Below are positions 22,181 through 23,917 of a stretch of DNA of 23,917 bases, piece by piece. A model generated the notes under the pieces. That model had not been told where the DNA came from and searched no databases. It worked only from the letters and a program-made list of their open reading frames with translations. Within the stretch, counting starts at the first letter, position 1. Every line of letters starts with the position of its first letter. Source of the stretch: JAIEPT01 sp038217425 (GTDB taxonomy: Bacteria > Planctomycetota > Planctomycetia > Gemmatales > Gemmataceae); contig JBBQPM010000104.1 in the NCBI GenBank assembly GCA_038217425.1, forward strand, positions 1 to 23,917, in the 5' to 3' direction. The translations under genes and the position numbers were made by a program.

Positions 22181-22870
22181 ATGTCTGAACCGACGTTTCG
22201 CGATCTCGCCAAAATGATCGATCATTCGCTTCTGCAGCAAGTCCTCACCGATGCTGAGCTAGAGGCCGGCTGCCAGCTCGCGGTCGAGTATCAGGTCGCC
22301 TCCGTCTGCATCAAGCCTTACTACGTCGCCCGGTGTGCCGAGATTCTCAAAGGGTCCGGCGTGCTCACCAGCACGACCATCGGCTTCCCGCACGGCGGTC
22401 ACGTCCCCGCGATCAAGGTGGCCGAATCGATCCAGGCGCTGCGCGACGGGGCCGTCGAACTCGACATGGTCGTCAACATCGGCAAGGTGCTGAGCAAGGA
22501 CTGGAAATACGTCGCAGACGACATCAAAGGCGTCGTCGACGTCACGCATCAAGGCGGCGGGATCGTGAAGGTGATCTTCGAGAATTGCTTCCTGCAAGAC
22601 GAACATAAAGAGATGTTGTGCAAAATCTGCGGCGACATGAACGCCGACTTCGTCAAGACCTCGACGGGGTACGGTAGCACCGGCGCGACCGATCCCGATT
22701 TGATCTTGATGCGCAAGTTCAGCCCGCCGCACGTTCAGGTGAAGGCGGCGGGGGGCGTGCGTTCGTACGATCGAATGCTGGAGGTCCGCAAGATTGGCGT
22801 GACGCGCGTCGGCGCCACGGCGACCAAGGCGATTCTCGATGAATGCAAACAGCGAACTGCCGGGGCATGA
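22181..22870 (+). CDS. deoC: Deoxyribose-phosphate aldolase
   Basis: 229 residues, the short bacterial form. The enzyme splits 2-deoxyribose 5-phosphate into glyceraldehyde 3-phosphate and acetaldehyde in deoxynucleoside breakdown, in the cytoplasm. IDHSLLQ at 13-19, IGFPHGG, ELDMVVNIG (Asp95) and FVKTSTGYG (Schiff-base Lys159) are all present, as is VKAAGGVRS (second active-site lysine, 188). The ATG at 22181 is preceded by AGGATGA. A TTGACA hexamer at 22142-22147 is followed by TAGGAT only after 21 nt, so that promoter is doubtful. The DUF433 gene starts 52 nt after its stop. No other deo genes are nearby. Confidence 0.95.
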   Translation: MSEPTFRDLAKMIDHSLLQQVLTDAELEAGCQLAVEYQVASVCIKPYYVARCAEILKGSGVLTSTTIGFPHGGHVPAIKVAESIQALRDGAVELDMVVNIGKVLSKDWKYVADDIKGVVDVTHQGGGIVKVIFENCFLQDEHKEMLCKICGDMNADFVKTSTGYGSTGATDPDLILMRKFSPPHVQVKAAGGVRSYDRMLEVRKIGVTRVGATATKAILDECKQRTAGA

Positions 22871-22887
22871 CGTCGACGCGCCGTTCG

Positions 22888-22916
22888 TTGACGACCTGAA
22901 CCTCGGCGATTATGAT
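22888..22916 (+). promoter_or_regulatory. Sigma70-type promoter of the DUF433 gene, predicted leaderless
   Basis: TTGACG (22888-22893), a 17-nt spacer, and TATGAT (22911-22916): five of six matches to each consensus hexamer and ideal spacing. The expected start of transcription, about 7 nt after the -10 box, falls on the A of the ATG at 22923. Confidence 0.55.
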
Positions 22917-22922
22917 GCGGGA

Positions 22923-23150
22923 ATGGAAACAAACCTCATCACCGTAGAGCCGGGCAAGCGCAGCGGACAGCCATGCATTCGCGGCATGCGGATTACGGTT
23001 CGCGACGTGCTTCAGTATCTCGCAGGGGGCATGAGCGTGTCTGAGCTGCTCGCGGATTTCCCGGAATTGACGATGGACGATATTCGGGCCTGCTTCGCCT
23101 ACGCTGCCAGTCATTTACCCCGGCCGGCCGAGTTGCTGGAGTTGCCGTAG
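22923..23150 (+). CDS. DUF433 (antitoxin-like, HTH-fold) small protein
   Basis: 75 residues from the ATG at 22923. METNLITVEPGKRSGQPCIRGMRITV is the normal DUF433 beginning (roughly residues 1-26), and VRDVLQYLAGGMSVSELLADFPELTMDDIRACFAYAASHL is its helical part. Starting instead at the ATG at 22839, which overlaps deoC by 32 nt, would add 28 residues unlike the family, although an AAGGCGA lies upstream of it. DUF433 proteins often act as the antitoxin of type II systems paired with DUF5615 PIN-like toxins. No toxin follows here: repeat R2 copy C begins 3 nt after the stop, and the next gene is on the other strand. It may be a solitary regulator or a leftover. Confidence 0.85.
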   Translation: METNLITVEPGKRSGQPCIRGMRITVRDVLQYLAGGMSVSELLADFPELTMDDIRACFAYAASHLPRPAELLELP

Positions 23151-23153
23151 CGT

Positions 23154-23212
23154 GAAAGCCCAGGGACGGCTATCCCTGGTGTTTTCCCAGGGAAAGCCAT
23201 CCCTGGGCTTTC
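23154..23212. repeat. Inverted repeat family R2, copy C (diverged; convergent junction)
   Basis: 27-nt arms at 23154-23180 and 23186-23212 around a 5-nt loop. They differ from copies A and B at two positions in the left arm and one in the right, and these changes break pairs, so this copy is decaying. It exactly fills the gap between the DUF433 stop (23150) and the HEAT-repeat gene stop (23214). Confidence 0.88.
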
Positions 23213-23213
23213 T

Positions 23214-23917
23214 TTACTTATCCATAATCTTCCCCAGTGCATCCGCGGCCGCCCGGCGAACGGACTCGTCGTCGTCTTGCCGGGCCTGCGCCAGCGCCGT
23301 CTGCGCCACCTCGCGGGCGTCGGCGCCGACCGTGCCCAGGAAGCGCGCCGCTTCTTGACGCACCTTCGGATTCTGGTCCTTGAGCGCGCCGACCATCACC
23401 GTCGCCGCCTCGCGGTTGGCGTGCGCGGTCGTGATCTTCGCGTACGCCCAGGCAGCCGCGTTGCGTACGCTGGGGTCGACGTCCTTGACCATGCTCGCGA
23501 GCACCGGCAGCGCCGGCGTGCCCGAGGCGCCGAATGCCGCCAGCGCGTTGGCGGCGTCGCGGCGAATCTCTAGCTGCGCGTTTTTGGCCAACTCCATCAG
23601 CGCCTTGAGCGGCGCCTCGTCGTCTGGTCCCACAATCAGACGCAGCGCCGTCGCTGACTCCAGCACCACTTCCGCTTCGGCGTCCTTTAGACATTTTCGA
23701 AGCCCCCCGACCGCTTCCTTCACGCGCGGCTCTGCCTTGGCGAGCGCGATGGCCGCCGCTTTACGCACCACCCGGTCGTCGTGCTCAAGGCATTCGACCA
23801 GCGCCTTGGTGGCCGCGGCGGATTTGCACGCGAGCAGGCCGAGCGTTTTGACGACGAGATGGCGATTGGGCGCTTCGGGCTTTTTGAGGATCGCGAGCAA
23901 ATCGGGGAGCCCAGCCG
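23214..23917 (-). CDS. HEAT-repeat protein, C-terminal part (5' end outside window)
   Basis: About 234 residues are visible; the frame is open to the right edge, so the N-terminus is missing. The TAA is at 23214-23216. The protein is a chain of about six HEAT-like helical repeats of 30-37 residues. Each carries a V(R)xxAAxALG/A-type second helix: RKAAAIALAK, LESATALRLI, RRDAANALAAFG, RNAAAWAYAKI, RQEAARFLGTVG and RRAAADALGKI. Such scaffolds bind proteins or, in phycobilin-lyase-like relatives, cofactors. No catalytic motif is visible in this part, and any N-terminal domain or signal peptide lies outside. It is convergent with the DUF433 gene across repeat R2. Confidence 0.85.
   Translation of the reverse strand, partial: AGLPDLLAILKKPEAPNRHLVVKTLGLLACKSAAATKALVECLEHDDRVVRKAAAIALAKAEPRVKEAVGGLRKCLKDAEAEVVLESATALRLIVGPDDEAPLKALMELAKNAQLEIRRDAANALAAFGASGTPALPVLASMVKDVDPSVRNAAAWAYAKITTAHANREAATVMVGALKDQNPKVRQEAARFLGTVGADAREVAQTALAQARQDDDESVRRAAADALGKIMDK

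Noticed and set aside
1..23917. Defence, phage or mobile-element locus
   Set aside because: No restriction, nuclease, transposase, integrase or phage structural motif is seen. The only defence-type gene is the lone DUF433, which lacks a toxin.
1..23917. tRNA or rRNA genes
   Set aside because: No cloverleaf-like segment with conserved TTC or CCA-type features, and no rRNA-like stretch, was noticed in the intergenic regions by eye. A tRNAscan-type run would settle this.

Overview
The window reads as a high-GC chromosomal segment from a member of the Planctomycetota. The strongest markers are a PSCyt1/DUF1549/DUF1553 cytochrome-type protein (15594-18428), a pair of secreted SH3b proteins, a eukaryote/archaeal-type prolyl-tRNA synthetase and many secreted proteins of unknown role. 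A Gemmata- or Pirellula-like relative is plausible, but the genus cannot be fixed from this sequence. I see no rRNA, tRNA, CRISPR array, integrase, transposase or phage gene. Gene order looks like ordinary chromosome with small operons on both strands.

Layout. 1-3371 (+): 3' part of fumC, then hrpB. 3504-4676 (-) and 4777-7101 (+): divergent genes for a secreted alpha/beta-hydrolase and a penicillin-acylase-family Ntn hydrolase. 7153-7794 (-): histidine phosphatase, divergent from proS (7887-9398, +), which is followed by a small secreted protein (9497-10024). 13106-10189 (-): an overlapping three-gene operon of a membrane-anchored HCX5R phosphatase, an LPG-synthase-type flippase and a polyprenyl-phosphate-type GT2 glycosyltransferase. 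It is divergent from a gmhA-like sugar isomerase (13397-14002, +), and together these suggest lipid-linked glycan or cell-surface work. 14152-15482 (+): a FdxA-type ferredoxin overlapping a ferrochelatase that appears to start at a TTG inside the ferredoxin gene. 15594-18428 (-): the large cytochrome-like protein. 18562-22022 (-): three secreted proteins, two of them SH3b paralogues in an operon. 22181-23150 (+): deoC and an orphan DUF433 antitoxin-like gene with a good promoter placed so that its mRNA would be leaderless. 23214 to the right edge (-): a HEAT-repeat protein.

The most striking non-coding feature is a set of large dispersed-type inverted repeats from six unrelated sequence families, nine copies in all. 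One sits in each of the five convergent gene junctions. In four families each arm is itself a hairpin, so the element can fold as one long stem or as two separate hairpins. One family occurs three times and another twice in this window. Classical intrinsic terminators are also present on the minus strand at 18501-18537 and 19724-19760.

No single locus here is plainly a new defence or mobile system. The best candidates for something undescribed are the repeat architecture, the phosphatase-flippase-glycosyltransferase operon, and the leaderless solitary DUF433 gene.
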